DNA of 64,000 nt from Tenacibaculum jejuense (GCF_900198195.1 NZ_LT899436.1:4550880-4614879); one strand, 5' to 3'; counted from the first letter of the stretch, positions 26,839-35,628 are shown. A program made the numbers and translations. Notes: a model not told the origin generated them from the letters alone.

Positions 26839-27723
26839 TTAAATGTGATGTTCTATTTCTTTTATTAACTCTTTTGCCTTTTCATTTTTTGAATTCAAAC
26901 TCAAAGATTTATATAATGACTCTAGCGCTTTTTTGTAGTTCTTTTCCTGATAATAAAACTTTCCTAAACTAAAATGTGTTACATAGTGATTAGGATAAAC
27001 TTTCGCGTTTAATTCGAAAGCATATCTTGCTTTTTCTAATTCATTAGCGTAGAGTTTAACAAAACCATATGTGTTTAATTCTTTCACTCCTTCAGCTATT
27101 TCTGGTAAATAACGAATCAATTGTTTTTCTTGAGTTTCTAAACTTTCTCTTTGATTGTTTAACAATGTATCAATCAATTTAACAGCCTTGTATTTTGAAA
27201 CATACTTTTTTCCCTGTATTATTTTTAATATATCACGCTCAAATGTTTCTTTTGGATGTTCTACAATTCGATTAATTTCTTTTCCGTCTTTATAAAAAAT
27301 AAAAGTTGGTACACGATGAATGTTTAATCCTTTTTCTGCTCTATTTGGCGATTGTTTATAAGCCTCATCTTTTCTATCTAAAGCAATAATTTCTATATGC
27401 TCTTTTGATAAATTCGATTCATCTAAAATCTTTAAAAAAACAGGTACATTACGTTTACTGTCTCCACACCATGAACCAAAAAACACTTTTATTTTATATG
27501 ATTGAAGTTCATCTTTTAAAAGATTAATAATCTTATCGTTCGATAAATAAGCATCGTAATTTTTAGAAAACCAATCAAAATCTTTGTGATTAAAAGAAGC
27601 TCTATTTACTTCTCCTAACAACATAGATTTCCCTTTTTCATTTGTAACTAATCCTTTTGTATGTTGAGTAAAGCCAACATTAAAAAGAAAGAAACTTATT
27701 AAAATTAAAATCTGTTTTTTCAT
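26839..27723 (-). CDS. Thioredoxin-fold protein with C-terminal TPR
   Basis: About 294 aa from ATG 27721-27723, which starts a signal peptide (MKKQILILISFFLFNVGF). A thioredoxin-like domain follows with WCGDSKRNVP in place of CxxC, so only one of the two redox cysteines is present, and cis-Pro in HRVPTFIFY. Residues ~200-290 contain TPR-like helices (GKFYYQEKNYKKALESLYKS). Probably periplasmic. The CGDS form recurs in this family, so it may act as a thiol sensor or peroxidase rather than a disulfide oxidoreductase. Confidence 0.8.
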   Translation of the reverse strand: MKKQILILISFFLFNVGFTQHTKGLVTNEKGKSMLLGEVNRASFNHKDFDWFSKNYDAYLSNDKIINLLKDELQSYKIKVFFGSWCGDSKRNVPVFLKILDESNLSKEHIEIIALDRKDEAYKQSPNRAEKGLNIHRVPTFIFYKDGKEINRIVEHPKETFERDILKIIQGKKYVSKYKAVKLIDTLLNNQRESLETQEKQLIRYLPEIAEGVKELNTYGFVKLYANELEKARYAFELNAKVYPNHYVTHFSLGKFYYQEKNYKKALESLYKSLSLNSKNEKAKELIKEIEHHI

Positions 27724-27910
27724 AATTAACACATTGTTTTTCACAAACATACACGCTTTTAAAAGTGATAAAAAATGAAATAAACGTTCTACCTTTAAAC
27801 AAGTACAAACAACTATTTTTTAGTAGTTTACGTAGTTCATACCTACATTTATGCATTTTATACGCTTGCATTGCGAAATGTTATATTAATATGTATTTTC
27901 ATCTGTTCAT

Positions 27911-28879
27911 ATGGAAATGATTAAAAAACATATCACCGAAACAATTGTTCATTTACTTTTTTGGACACTCTTTTGTTTTATTTCCCTATTTGTTTTTTCA
28001 CAATACTATTGGTCTGAAAATCCTTTTTTACAATATGTATTTATACTATTAATTATAGTTTATACGAATCATTTCTTTTTGCTTCCTTTCTTTGTAAAGC
28101 GAAAATGGTATTTGTTATATGCTATACTTTTTGCTTCAGTTTCTTTCTTTGCAACACAATTTTACTGTAACGTATTTACTTCTTGTGGCTGCACTATAAT
28201 GAAATGTTTAAGTAATTATTTATGGCAAACTATTGTTCCACTTATCTTTTTTTCTTTTATATGGTTGTTATTTAAATATTTAAGCAAAGAAGAAGAAATT
28301 CGTAAAGCGCAAGAAGAGAAAACTGCTATGGAGTTAAAGTTTTTAAAATCTCAAATTAATCCACATGTACTTTTTAATAACTTAAATACAGTATATGCTT
28401 ACGCCATAGAAAAACCTGAAGAAACTCCAGATTTGATTTTAAAATTATCTGAGAATTTAAAGCATGTTCTGTACGAAAGTAATGCTGATTACATTCCTTT
28501 GGAAAAAGAATTAAATTATATTGATAATTATATTGCATTTCAAAAAATTAGAACAGAAGGAATTAAAAAGGTGTACTACAAAAAATCAATACATTCTTCT
28601 CAATACACAATTGCTCCGTTGCTATTAATTACACTAATAGAAAATGCTTTTAAGCATAGTACAATAAATAGCGATATTCATATTACTATTGATGTTAATG
28701 AAGGAAACTTAATTTGTACTTGTGAAAACGAGTATAAAACTTCTGAAGACAAAGTAAATCAAAGTATTGGATTACAAAATATGGAGAAACGATTACATCT
28801 TCTATATGAAAACCGTTACAGTTTAAAAATAGATAAATCGAAAACATATTTTGTTTCTTTAAAATTAAAGTTGGTATGA
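27911..28879 (+). CDS. LytS-type sensor histidine kinase
   Basis: 322 aa. Four transmembrane helices at ~12-130, a linker coil, then the His_kinase (PF06580) domain with phospho-acceptor His ~149 in SQINPHVLFNNLN, and an ATPase domain with LITLIENAFKHS and GLQNMEKRL. No periplasmic sensor domain. The stop overlaps the start of the LytTR regulator by 4 bp (ATGA), so the two are translationally coupled. Confidence 0.9.
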   Translation: MEMIKKHITETIVHLLFWTLFCFISLFVFSQYYWSENPFLQYVFILLIIVYTNHFFLLPFFVKRKWYLLYAILFASVSFFATQFYCNVFTSCGCTIMKCLSNYLWQTIVPLIFFSFIWLLFKYLSKEEEIRKAQEEKTAMELKFLKSQINPHVLFNNLNTVYAYAIEKPEETPDLILKLSENLKHVLYESNADYIPLEKELNYIDNYIAFQKIRTEGIKKVYYKKSIHSSQYTIAPLLLITLIENAFKHSTINSDIHITIDVNEGNLICTCENEYKTSEDKVNQSIGLQNMEKRLHLLYENRYSLKIDKSKTYFVSLKLKLV

Positions 28880-29562
28880 TTACATGTATTATTATTGAAG
28901 ATGAACTTCCAGCTCAGAAGGTTTTAAAGAGTTTTTTAAACAAAACATTAAACATAGAATTATTAGCTAGTTTTCAAACAGCAAAAGAAGCTCACCGTTT
29001 TTTACAAACAAATACTGTCGACTTTGTTTTCTTAGATATAAACTTACCTGATATTATGGGAATTGATTTTATGAAAACGCTAATCAATCCACCTTTTATA
29101 ATTATCACTACAGCGTATCCAGATTATGCTTTAGATAGTTTTGATTTAGAAACTATTGTAGATTATTTAGTAAAACCTTTTTCTTTCGATCGGTTTTTAA
29201 AAGCGATTCGTAAAATAGAACAACGCGTAAAACAAATAGAAACAGAACCAAATGACTGTATATTTTTAAATATCGATAAAACTTTACATAAAGTTTTACT
29301 TCATGAGATATTATATGTAGAGTCAGACAGAAATTACTTAACCTTTATAACTCACGAAAAGAAATACGTTTTTATAGATTCTTTAAAAAATTGGATTACC
29401 AAACTTCCTCAACATTTTGTTCAAATTCACAAATCATATATTGTCAATTTAAATCACATCGATAAAATAGCCGGAAACGAAATTCATATCGGTAAAATTT
29501 GTATACCGGTAGGAAGAACTTTTAAATCAAATTTCATGATGAAATTTAATGCTGAAAATTGA
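28876..29562 (+). CDS. LytTR-family response regulator
   Basis: 228 aa. Receiver domain with acidic pocket EDE at 9-11, phospho-acceptor Asp ~54 in VFLDINLPD and Lys in LVKPFSFD. A LytTR DNA-binding domain occupies ~130-225 (LHEILYVESDRNYLTF, QIHKSYIVNLNHIDKI, IPVGRTFK). LytTR proteins bind two ~9-bp direct repeats about 22 bp apart. Sites with this geometry occur nearby at 30471-31416, so it is one candidate regulator of those sites. Confidence 0.92.
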   Translation: MITCIIIEDELPAQKVLKSFLNKTLNIELLASFQTAKEAHRFLQTNTVDFVFLDINLPDIMGIDFMKTLINPPFIIITTAYPDYALDSFDLETIVDYLVKPFSFDRFLKAIRKIEQRVKQIETEPNDCIFLNIDKTLHKVLLHEILYVESDRNYLTFITHEKKYVFIDSLKNWITKLPQHFVQIHKSYIVNLNHIDKIAGNEIHIGKICIPVGRTFKSNFMMKFNAEN

Positions 29563-29909
29563 CACAAATTTTAAACTTCACGCACAAATCTGACGTCCAT
29601 TTTTTCACCTAAAAACACCTTAAATTAACAGTGTTTTTTGAATTTTTTATTTTTTTAAATTGAATATTCAATATTAAAATAGCCTTTTTTAATGTTTTTG
29701 GTAATTTTTATTCAACGAAGACATATTTTTTATGAGAATTATTCAATGTTTCCTAAATGTAAATTTTTAGAGAACTTTAACAAAAACTACCCTAAAATAG
29801 ACGTTTTATTAACATTTTTCATAGTCAAAAATAAAGAAGGCTGAACTACTTTTGGAGTATCAAAATTTAATAAAAAAAATTATTTAAAACCCGAAAAAAA
29901 ACCAGAACA
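29563..29909 (+). promoter_or_regulatory. Gap with promoter of the 110-aa secreted protein
   Basis: 347 bp, very AT-rich, no gene. A -7 box TACTTTTG at 29847-29854 lies about 55 bp before the next start. No obvious terminator for the two-component pair was found. Confidence 0.5.
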
Positions 29910-30242
29910 ATGAAAAAGCTAGTAACATTAATCGTAGTAACATTAATTAACTTCTCAGCATTTGCTAACACAGAAAAGCCAACAAGAAAAACTGTTAAGG
30001 CTGATTTAAGAACTGAAATCGTTAAGCTTTTAGGAAAAGCTGATTTTGATTATACTAGAAATATTTCTACTAACATAGAATTTACTATCAACAACAAAGG
30101 TGAAATCATCGTATTAACTGTTGATACTGATGATATCAATGTTAATTCATATGTAAAAAATAAATTAAACTATAAAGTAGTTACTTCTGAAGCTAAAGTT
30201 ATTGGTCAAACATATAAAATGCCTTTAACAATCTTAAAGTAA
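29910..30242 (+). CDS. Small secreted protein of unknown function
   Basis: 110 aa with a signal peptide cleaved about residue 20 (LINFSAFANTEKP). The mature ~90 residues resemble a short beta/alpha domain with 'IEFTINNKGEIIVLTVDTDD', the kind of pattern seen in TonB C-terminal-like periplasmic proteins of Bacteroidetes (value grows from 'nnkGeI.vl'). No cysteine. It follows the LytS/LytTR pair and has its own promoter and terminator, so it may be a target of that system; this is inference. Confidence 0.75.
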   Translation: MKKLVTLIVVTLINFSAFANTEKPTRKTVKADLRTEIVKLLGKADFDYTRNISTNIEFTINNKGEIIVLTVDTDDINVNSYVKNKLNYKVVTSEAKVIGQTYKMPLTILK

Positions 30243-30277
30243 GAAAAAAACGAAAGGAAATATAAATTTATTTGATT

Positions 30278-30318
30278 AAAAAGCGACTAGTTAATGTTTT
30301 AAACTAGTCGCTTTTTTT
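30278..30318 (+). terminator. Terminator of the 110-aa gene
   Basis: AAGCGACTAGTT, loop, AACTAGTCGCTTTTTTT: a 12-bp stem with T-run. Confidence 0.9.
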
Positions 30319-30345
30319 ATATAGAATAAGTAGTAAGTTTCTGTT

Positions 30346-30430
30346 AAAAAAGAGGTTGATTTTTAGTGATCAACCTCTCATATAATCCCCTAAAATGTTT
30401 TCACCCGATCTATTACATCGATGATGATCA
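30346..30430 (-). ncRNA. Candidate small RNA, copy 1 of tandem family
   Basis: On the minus strand a -7 box TACATTTG (plus coordinates 30436-30443) is followed by an ~85-nt sequence ending in the intrinsic terminator AGAGGTTGAT/ATCAACCTCT plus a T-run (30345-30377). No open frame of note. The 5' end GTGATCA is complementary to TGATCAC next to the terminator stem, allowing an alternative fold. Two half-sites at 30471-30501 sit exactly 27 bp upstream of the -7 box. It is ~80% like 30812-30895. Transcription start is estimated. Confidence 0.7.
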
Positions 30431-30470
30431 CATTACAAATGTAATACAAGGTCACACTTTACTAAAGGGG

Positions 30471-30501
30471 ATTTCCGCAGCTAAGAATGTGGATTTATGC
30501 A
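30471..30501 (-). promoter_or_regulatory. Direct-repeat regulator site, copy 1
   Basis: Plus-strand reading: ATTTCCGCA (30471-30479) and ATTTATGCA (30493-30501), 22 bp apart, joined by a spacer ending GTGG. The near half-site ends 27 bp from the -7 box of the small RNA at 30346. Spacing of two helical turns and location near -43/-65 fit activator sites of LytTR-like regulators. Confidence 0.7.
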
Positions 30502-30681
30502 TGCCAGATTTTCTCTCATAAAAAACCTTTAAAAACTCTACTAAAACACTAAAAATCAAAACTTAAATTCCTTTTGTAAAACATCTTAAAAAACTTCAGT
30601 AGAGAGCAAAAAATCTATTGAAATTACATATTGAGAAGTGTGATATAATTTAAACTAGAATCAAAAATTTATAGAAAAGGG

Positions 30682-30712
30682 ATTTCTGTAATTAAAAGTG
30701 CGGATTTCCGCA
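30682..30712 (-). promoter_or_regulatory. Direct-repeat regulator site, copy 2 (no promoter)
   Basis: ATTTCTGTA (30682-30690) and ATTTCCGCA (30704-30712), again 22 bp apart. At the expected -7 position (30647-30654) the minus strand reads TTTAAATT, which does not match TAnnTTTG, and no compact terminator follows. Probably a decayed fourth unit. Confidence 0.6.
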
Positions 30713-30811
30713 AAACAATTCCATATCAATCACGATTAACTTTTAAATACATATTTGTATACTTGGTAATTTGAATAAAAAAGTTACTGGAATTAAAAAT
30801 ATGTATTCATA

Positions 30812-30895
30812 AAAAAAGAGGCTGACGTAGTGATCAACCTCTCATATATAATCCCCTAAATGTTTTCACCCTCTTTGTTACATCGATGATGATCA
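30812..30895 (-). ncRNA. Candidate small RNA, copy 2 of tandem family
   Basis: Same architecture as 30346-30430: -7 box TACATTTG at 30901-30908, an ~84-nt transcript containing GTGATCATCATCGATGTAA, and a terminator stem AGAGGTTGA/TCAGCCTCT with T-run (30812-30843). The promoter and RNA body are conserved between copies while the sequence between the two units is not, which supports a functional unit. Confidence 0.7.
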
Positions 30896-30935
30896 CATGA
30901 CAAATGTACTACAAGGTCACACTTTACTAAAGGTA

Positions 30936-30966
30936 ATTTCCGCAATTAGAAATGTGGATTTATGCA
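30936..30966 (-). promoter_or_regulatory. Direct-repeat regulator site, copy 3
   Basis: ATTTCCGCA (30936-30944) and ATTTATGCA (30958-30966), 22 bp apart, with the near edge 27 bp from the -7 box at 30908. Confidence 0.7.
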
Positions 30967-31252
30967 TCTGTATTTTATAGCATTTGCTCATGAAAAGCTT
31001 ATTATACCTGATAAAACAAAAAACTAATCTTCTTTTTAACTGATATACAGTTCTGTACGATTATTATTACTTTTTTTTAAAAAAGTAACTTCTAACAATA
31101 AGAGTCTTTGATAAAAGATTTTTTAGGAGTCACTAGTTTTTAAAAATAAAAATGAAGAAAAAACTTCATGATCATCCATAACGTATAATCAGAAGTTGAT
31201 CGTAATTTAAAACTAGTTCAGGTATTCAATTTTACTATAAAACTTTTCCCCA

Positions 31253-31344
31253 CAAAAAAACCCTTTAAGCTAAGCTTAAAGGGCATATTCTTCTTTCTAA
31301 TCTTTTTCAGGAATTCTTCCCTAATTTTGAATTATTTGATTAAT
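31253..31344 (-). ncRNA. Candidate small RNA, third unit, different sequence
   Basis: A -7 box TATCTTTG (31351-31358) is followed by ~90 nt without an open frame and ends in the strong terminator CCCTTTAAGC/GCTTAAAGGG plus a run of seven T (31254-31283). The RNA body is unrelated to the two tandem copies, but the control region is the same: half-sites at 31386-31416 lie exactly 27 bp upstream. It starts immediately downstream of the response-regulator gene on the same strand. Confidence 0.65.
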
Positions 31345-31385
31345 TCGATTCAAAGATAATTAAGGAGCTTAAATCTGAAAAAGGG

Positions 31386-31416
31386 ATATCTGTAAACAAA
31401 AATGTGGTTTTCCGCA
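31386..31416 (-). promoter_or_regulatory. Direct-repeat regulator site, copy 4
   Basis: ATATCTGTA (31386-31394) and TTTTCCGCA (31408-31416), 22 bp apart and 6 bp from the stop of the response-regulator gene. The near edge is 27 bp from the -7 box of the third small RNA. Confidence 0.65.
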
Positions 31417-31421
31417 GCAGA

Positions 31422-32099
31422 TTAATCTAAAATACCTAACTCTTTAGCTTTCAACACTAAATCGGTATTGTTATTCGCTTGCAAATCTGTTCGTAATTTT
31501 GCTAATTTATTTTCAATCGATCGAATTTTTAGTAAACTGCCATCATCTTTTGTAATGATTCCTTCTAGATTACTAATTTTAGGATGATTCGGTAATTCTT
31601 TTAAAATTTGAATTGCTACATCATCCATTTGAATTTCTATTAAAGCTCTTTTTAATAGTTTTTGATGGATTTCATGAGTATAATAAATCTCATCTGACAA
31701 CATTTTTTGAATGGCAAAATTCAATTCGTTTGTGTTGCATTTTCCTTTCAATAAATATGCAGACGGATTTAAATTTTGAATTACATTAAAAATTCTATTC
31801 GTTTCAGAATGGCCTGTAATAACACCTACTTTAATAGGAATTTCTTCTCTATTAATTGTTTTAATTAAGTTTTCGCCACTATCAATCTTACAGGTTTCAT
31901 CAACATTATCGAAGCTTAAATCGGTAAATAAAATTTGAAAAGGTTCATCTACTAGAGCAACTTTTATCTTAGCATAGGCATCATCACAAGAATTTGTGGT
32001 TTCTATTTCTAAGTTATCAATTCCTTTTAAATAAGAAAGTATTCCTTCTATAATGAGCTGATGATCATCAGCAATAAGTATTTTAGTTGTTTCAGGCAT
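31422..32099 (-). CDS. Response regulator with divergent C-terminal domain
   Basis: 225 aa. Receiver domain with DD at ~11-12 and phospho-acceptor Asp ~60 in ILFTDLSFDN. The C-terminal ~75 residues (SIENKLAKLRTDLQANNNTD, KAKELGILD) are helical, as expected for a DNA-binding helix-turn-helix, but do not match the usual LuxR pattern. It overlaps the kinase gene by 8 bp, so the two are coupled. The cluster of direct-repeat sites begins 6 bp past its stop, making it the best candidate to control the small RNAs downstream. Confidence 0.85.
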   Translation of the reverse strand: MPETTKILIADDHQLIIEGILSYLKGIDNLEIETTNSCDDAYAKIKVALVDEPFQILFTDLSFDNVDETCKIDSGENLIKTINREEIPIKVGVITGHSETNRIFNVIQNLNPSAYLLKGKCNTNELNFAIQKMLSDEIYYTHEIHQKLLKRALIEIQMDDVAIQILKELPNHPKISNLEGIITKDDGSLLKIRSIENKLAKLRTDLQANNNTDLVLKAKELGILD

Positions 32100-33936
32100 T
32101 TAATGGCACTTGAATTTCTATATTGGTTCCTTTCTGAACTTCACTAGAAATTATCAGCTTACCTTGTAGCTCTTCAACGCGTTCTTGCATGTTTTGTAAA
32201 CCAATACCTTTTTTAGAAGTCGTAGTATCGAAACCAATACCATTGTCTTGTATTTTCAAAAGTACTGATTTTTTATGGACTTTAAAACTGATATCTACTC
32301 TTGAGGCTTGAGCATATTTTTCGCAATTCTGAATACTTTCACGAATGCTTAGGTACAAAACTCTTTTTATTGGATTATCAACCTCTTCCCAATTAATATC
32401 TTTTAAATGATGTGCTCTAATGATAAAATTTGGCGCAAAATAATCGCTAATTAAATTAATGATTTGATCGGTAAAATTTACTTTTTCGAAACTAACACTA
32501 CTTAATTGATGCGATAAATTACGAACATTATCTTTTACCAATTCTAACTTTTCTGCTTCTACCAATAAGTTTGTTTGTGCTAATTTTTGATGCAATAAAC
32601 GTAAATCTCCCGCAACCTCATCGTGCAACGATTTTGCTATTTGCCTACGTTCCTTTTCTCTGGCTTCTACTTTTTGTAACTGCGCTTGAAATAACAACTT
32701 TTTTCTACGGAATGAAAAGAAGGAAACACTAGAACCTAAAATTAAAATACTTAATGTAGCCACCAGCCAACCAATAGTTTTTTGCTGACGCTGCTTCTCT
32801 ACTTCTGCCAATCGTTTTTCATTCTCTGACTTTAAGAAAGTATTTTCTTTTTCTTTTTTATCTGTTTCGTAACGAATTTTTGCAAACTGATTTTTTAATT
32901 GCCTTTCTTGAGTAATTAAACTATCGTTTAAAGTGATGTATTCTTCTAAATATTCTTTTGATTCGTTACCAGAACTTAAACCTGATAGCAAATATAATGC
33001 TTCTAACAACCTTTGATTATTGTGAGTTTGCTTAGCATAACTTAAACCTAGCTCAGCATGATGTTTTGCTTTAGTACTCTCTTTATTATCAAAATAATAA
33101 TTAGCAATATTTAGATGTGTTGTACACAGTTCATTATTCTCTTTAAACTTTTTTCTTATTTTCAGAACTTCTTCATATCTATCTATAATAAAATCTTTTT
33201 TACCTAGTTTATACTCACTAAAAGTTAAATTTTCTAAGAGAGTGGCATAATCAATTTTTATGTAATCATCTAAATTTATAGAATCTAAACCTCTTTTAAA
33301 AAATGATACAGCTTTTTTATGATCGTTAGATCTTTGATACAATAACCCCAAATTATTGTTTATTGATGATCTTTGACTTTGGTCATCTATAAGTTTATTG
33401 AACTCAAGGGCTTTGTAATAATAACTTTTAGCATCTTCTAATTGATTTAACTCTTCAGAAACTAAACCTAAATTATTATAAACATAAACTAAAAAGACAT
33501 ACGATTTTTTTGGTTCTAAAAACTTTAATGCTTCAATTGAACTTATTTCACTACCTAAAAAATCCCTAACTTGTCTTTGTAAGTTTGCAATACTTAATAA
33601 ACGCCTACCTACCTGTATTGAATCATTTGTTTTTTTTGATATGTTTTTTGATCTATGATAATAAAAAAAAGCACTATCATTCTGGTATACAAGCTTCTTT
33701 TGTAATGCTTTAAAATGATAATATTTAGCCAATAAGGCAGAATCTTTATCTTTCGTGTACATCGAAAAGACTTTCTCTGTACTACTTTCTAATTTATCTA
33801 AGTCTTTATCAAAATACGCCTGTCTTCCCTTTTCAATAATAACCTGTTTAATAGAATCATAATTATCATTATAACCAAATTGAGCTTTAACAAAAAAGGG
33901 AAAGCATAAGAAAAATAGTAGTGTTTGTCGGATCAT
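32092..33936 (-). CDS. TPR-containing sensor histidine kinase
   Basis: 614 aa. A signal peptide (residues 1-18, ending VKA), then ~350 periplasmic residues of tetratricopeptide repeats, a coiled coil, one transmembrane helix (~388-408, TIGWLVATLSILILG), a HisKA_3 dimerisation domain with His ~435 in QIAKSLHDEVAGDL, and an HATPase domain with DNGIGFDTTTSKKGIGLQNM. NarL-type kinase architecture. It senses an unknown periplasmic signal through the TPRs. The 43-aa glycine-rich peptide gene lies 72 bp upstream. Confidence 0.9.
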   Translation of the reverse strand: MIRQTLLFFLCFPFFVKAQFGYNDNYDSIKQVIIEKGRQAYFDKDLDKLESSTEKVFSMYTKDKDSALLAKYYHFKALQKKLVYQNDSAFFYYHRSKNISKKTNDSIQVGRRLLSIANLQRQVRDFLGSEISSIEALKFLEPKKSYVFLVYVYNNLGLVSEELNQLEDAKSYYYKALEFNKLIDDQSQRSSINNNLGLLYQRSNDHKKAVSFFKRGLDSINLDDYIKIDYATLLENLTFSEYKLGKKDFIIDRYEEVLKIRKKFKENNELCTTHLNIANYYFDNKESTKAKHHAELGLSYAKQTHNNQRLLEALYLLSGLSSGNESKEYLEEYITLNDSLITQERQLKNQFAKIRYETDKKEKENTFLKSENEKRLAEVEKQRQQKTIGWLVATLSILILGSSVSFFSFRRKKLLFQAQLQKVEAREKERRQIAKSLHDEVAGDLRLLHQKLAQTNLLVEAEKLELVKDNVRNLSHQLSSVSFEKVNFTDQIINLISDYFAPNFIIRAHHLKDINWEEVDNPIKRVLYLSIRESIQNCEKYAQASRVDISFKVHKKSVLLKIQDNGIGFDTTTSKKGIGLQNMQERVEELQGKLIISSEVQKGTNIEIQVPLNA

Positions 33937-33948
33937 ATTTAAAAAAAT

Positions 33949-33979
33949 AAAAACTACTATTTCAAAAATAGTAGTTTTT
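33949..33979. terminator. Hairpin between peptide gene and kinase
   Basis: AAAAACTACTATTT and AAATAGTAGTTTTT form a perfect 14-bp stem with a 3-nt loop. It ends the peptide transcript; the kinase would need its own start or readthrough. Confidence 0.85.
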
Positions 33980-34008
33980 ATCTTATCTGTGGATATAAAA
34001 GATTCTTA

Positions 34009-34140
34009 TTATTTGTCTCCTCCTCCGTTACTACCACTTCCACCGCCTCCGCCAACAGTTCCTCCACCTCCATCGGTATCGCTATCTCCTCCTGGGAATT
34101 TAATGTTTTCTAAAATCTGAGTTTGAGTAAAAATTTTCAT
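34009..34140 (-). CDS. 43-aa glycine-rich peptide
   Basis: Frame from ATG 34138-34140 to TAA 34009-34011. The N-terminal half MKIFTQTQILENIKFPGGD looks like a leader, followed by DSDTDGGGGTVGGGGG and an SGSNGGGDK tail. The leader-like part ending in a GG pair and a simple glycine-rich C-terminus suggest an exported peptide or peptide precursor. It is too GC-rich locally to be random in this genome. It is 72 bp upstream of a TPR sensor kinase on the same strand. Peptide signal, RiPP-like precursor, or neither: open. Confidence 0.55.
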   Translation of the reverse strand: MKIFTQTQILENIKFPGGDSDTDGGGGTVGGGGGSGSNGGGDK

Positions 34141-34420
34141 ACACTGTCTTTTTTAAATTAGTAAAATAATATATTGTTAGCGTTTTAAAATTAGCTCTTT
34201 TATTGTAATTCTGCAAGGTAATACAAGGTTTACTAGATTTTTTGGCTAACTGCATCTTTTTCATTGTGAAAAATGCTACTCCTAAGATATTATTCTTTTA
34301 TTTTTTATAGCTTTTATATCGTTGAACTTCGTATTTACAACGATAAATGTCCTTTTCACATAAGATTAGTGACAAAAATAAACACTTTTACAAATAAAAT
34401 GTAACGATAATTCATAAAAT

Positions 34421-34552
34421 AATTCTGGCTTCGACTTGGCTCAGCCACCGAATTATTCTAACTATAGTTTTGTGTGATTCTCAAATAAATTCAGAATGAC
34501 GTTACCTGTTATTTTTATTCGTCATGCTGAACTGGTTTCAGCATCTCATTAT
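34421..34552. repeat. ~130-bp intergenic repeat, copy 1
   Basis: AATTCTGGCTTCGACTTGGC onward through CGTCATGCTGAACTGGTTTC and CAGCATCTCATTA. It repeats at 34741-34872 with a few changes and includes two short dyads (AATTCTG.. / ..TTCAGAAT and ATGCTGAA / TTCAGCAT) like REP elements. The gap 34141-34952 has no gene; a longer frame over it is an artefact. Confidence 0.85.
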
Positions 34553-34740
34553 TATTAATTGAAATTCTCAAAATTGTCAATTCGAGTGATTTTCGATAGA
34601 AAATTGTATCGAGAAAGGCAATTTTGAACACCAAAACATAGTTCTCGATACACTTTTTCGTACCTCAAAAGCACTCGAACTGACAGTTTAAGATTATTTA
34701 TGCTTCTAAATGCACAACGGGTAGTAATATATATTATCAT

Positions 34741-34872
34741 AATTCTGGCTTCGACTGTGCTCAGCCACCGAATTATTCAAACTATAATTTTGTGAGATTC
34801 TGAAATAAATTCAGAATGACGTTACTTGTTATTTTTATTCGTCATGCTGAACTGGTTTCAGCATCTCATTAT
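34741..34872. repeat. ~130-bp intergenic repeat, copy 2
   Basis: AATTCTGGCTTCGACTGTGC onward, ~93% like 34421-34552 by eye. The CGTCATGCTGAA..TTCAGCATCTCATTA part recurs at 38295-38326. Confidence 0.85.
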
Positions 34873-34902
34873 CGTTCCCTGAGGTTCTCGAAAGGAAAAC
34901 AA

Positions 34903-34930
34903 AAAACCGCTACTAAAAAGTAACGGTTTT
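34903..34930 (-). terminator. Terminator after the RNA methyltransferase
   Basis: AAAACCGCTACT, AAAA loop, AGTAACGGTTTT, 23 bp past the stop at 34953. Confidence 0.8.
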
Positions 34931-34952
34931 CATTATATTTTAAGCGTATTTA

Positions 34953-35483
34953 TTAATTACTCATTTTGCTAAACAAATCCCATAAAACAACACCGCAACT
35001 TACCGATATATTTAATGAGTGTTTGGTTCCTAACTGAGGAATTTCAATACATTTATCTGATGCAGAAACTACTTCTTGCTGTACTCCTTTTACTTCATTT
35101 CCAAAAACTACAGCATACTTCTGATTTGTTTCTGGTGTAAATTCATTCAGCATGGTGCTGTTTTCTGCTTGTTCAATTGACAATACTTTTACATTTTCAG
35201 ATTTTAATCTTTCTACTAACTCTAAAGTATCTTCAACATATTCCCAAGACACAGATTCTGTAGAACCTAAAGCTGTTTTATGAATTTCTTTACTTGGCGG
35301 AGTTGCTGTAATTCCACATAAATATATTTTTTCAATAAGAAAAGCATCCGAAGTTCTAAATACAGATCCGATATTATTTAAACTTCTAATATTATCTAAC
35401 ACCACAATAATTGGTGTCTTTGCCGCTGTTTTAAATTCCTCAACGGAAATTCTTCCTAACTCGCTATTTCTTAATTTTCTCAT
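34953..35483 (-). CDS. SpoU/TrmH-family RNA 2'-O-methyltransferase
   Basis: 176 aa from ATG 35481-35483 (MRKLRNSELGR); a TTG five codons earlier is less likely. Three SPOUT motifs: IRSLNNIGSVFRTSD (motif 1), YAVVFGNEVKGV (motif 2) and IPQLGTKHSLNISVSCGVV (motif 3). These form the trefoil-knot SAM site. Methylates a tRNA or rRNA ribose; which one is not decidable here. Stand-alone gene. Confidence 0.9.
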   Translation of the reverse strand: MRKLRNSELGRISVEEFKTAAKTPIIVVLDNIRSLNNIGSVFRTSDAFLIEKIYLCGITATPPSKEIHKTALGSTESVSWEYVEDTLELVERLKSENVKVLSIEQAENSTMLNEFTPETNQKYAVVFGNEVKGVQQEVVSASDKCIEIPQLGTKHSLNISVSCGVVLWDLFSKMSN

Positions 35484-35628
35484 TTCTTCGATTAACAATA
35501 ATCAGTGATCAAATATCAATTATCAGCCTTCAAAATTACTCTTTTATTACTTACTGATAATTGTTCATTGTAAAGTGAGCACTAAGTATTTTTTCTATCT
35601 TCGCAAAACTAACTTAAAATAGATAAAC

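Noticed and set aside
30340..31421. Riboswitch or attenuator leaders
   Set aside because: The transcripts end at terminators with no downstream gene on that strand before the next unit.
34555..34740. 61-codon frame between the two 130-bp repeats
   Set aside because: Lies in repeat-derived DNA with no start context or family.
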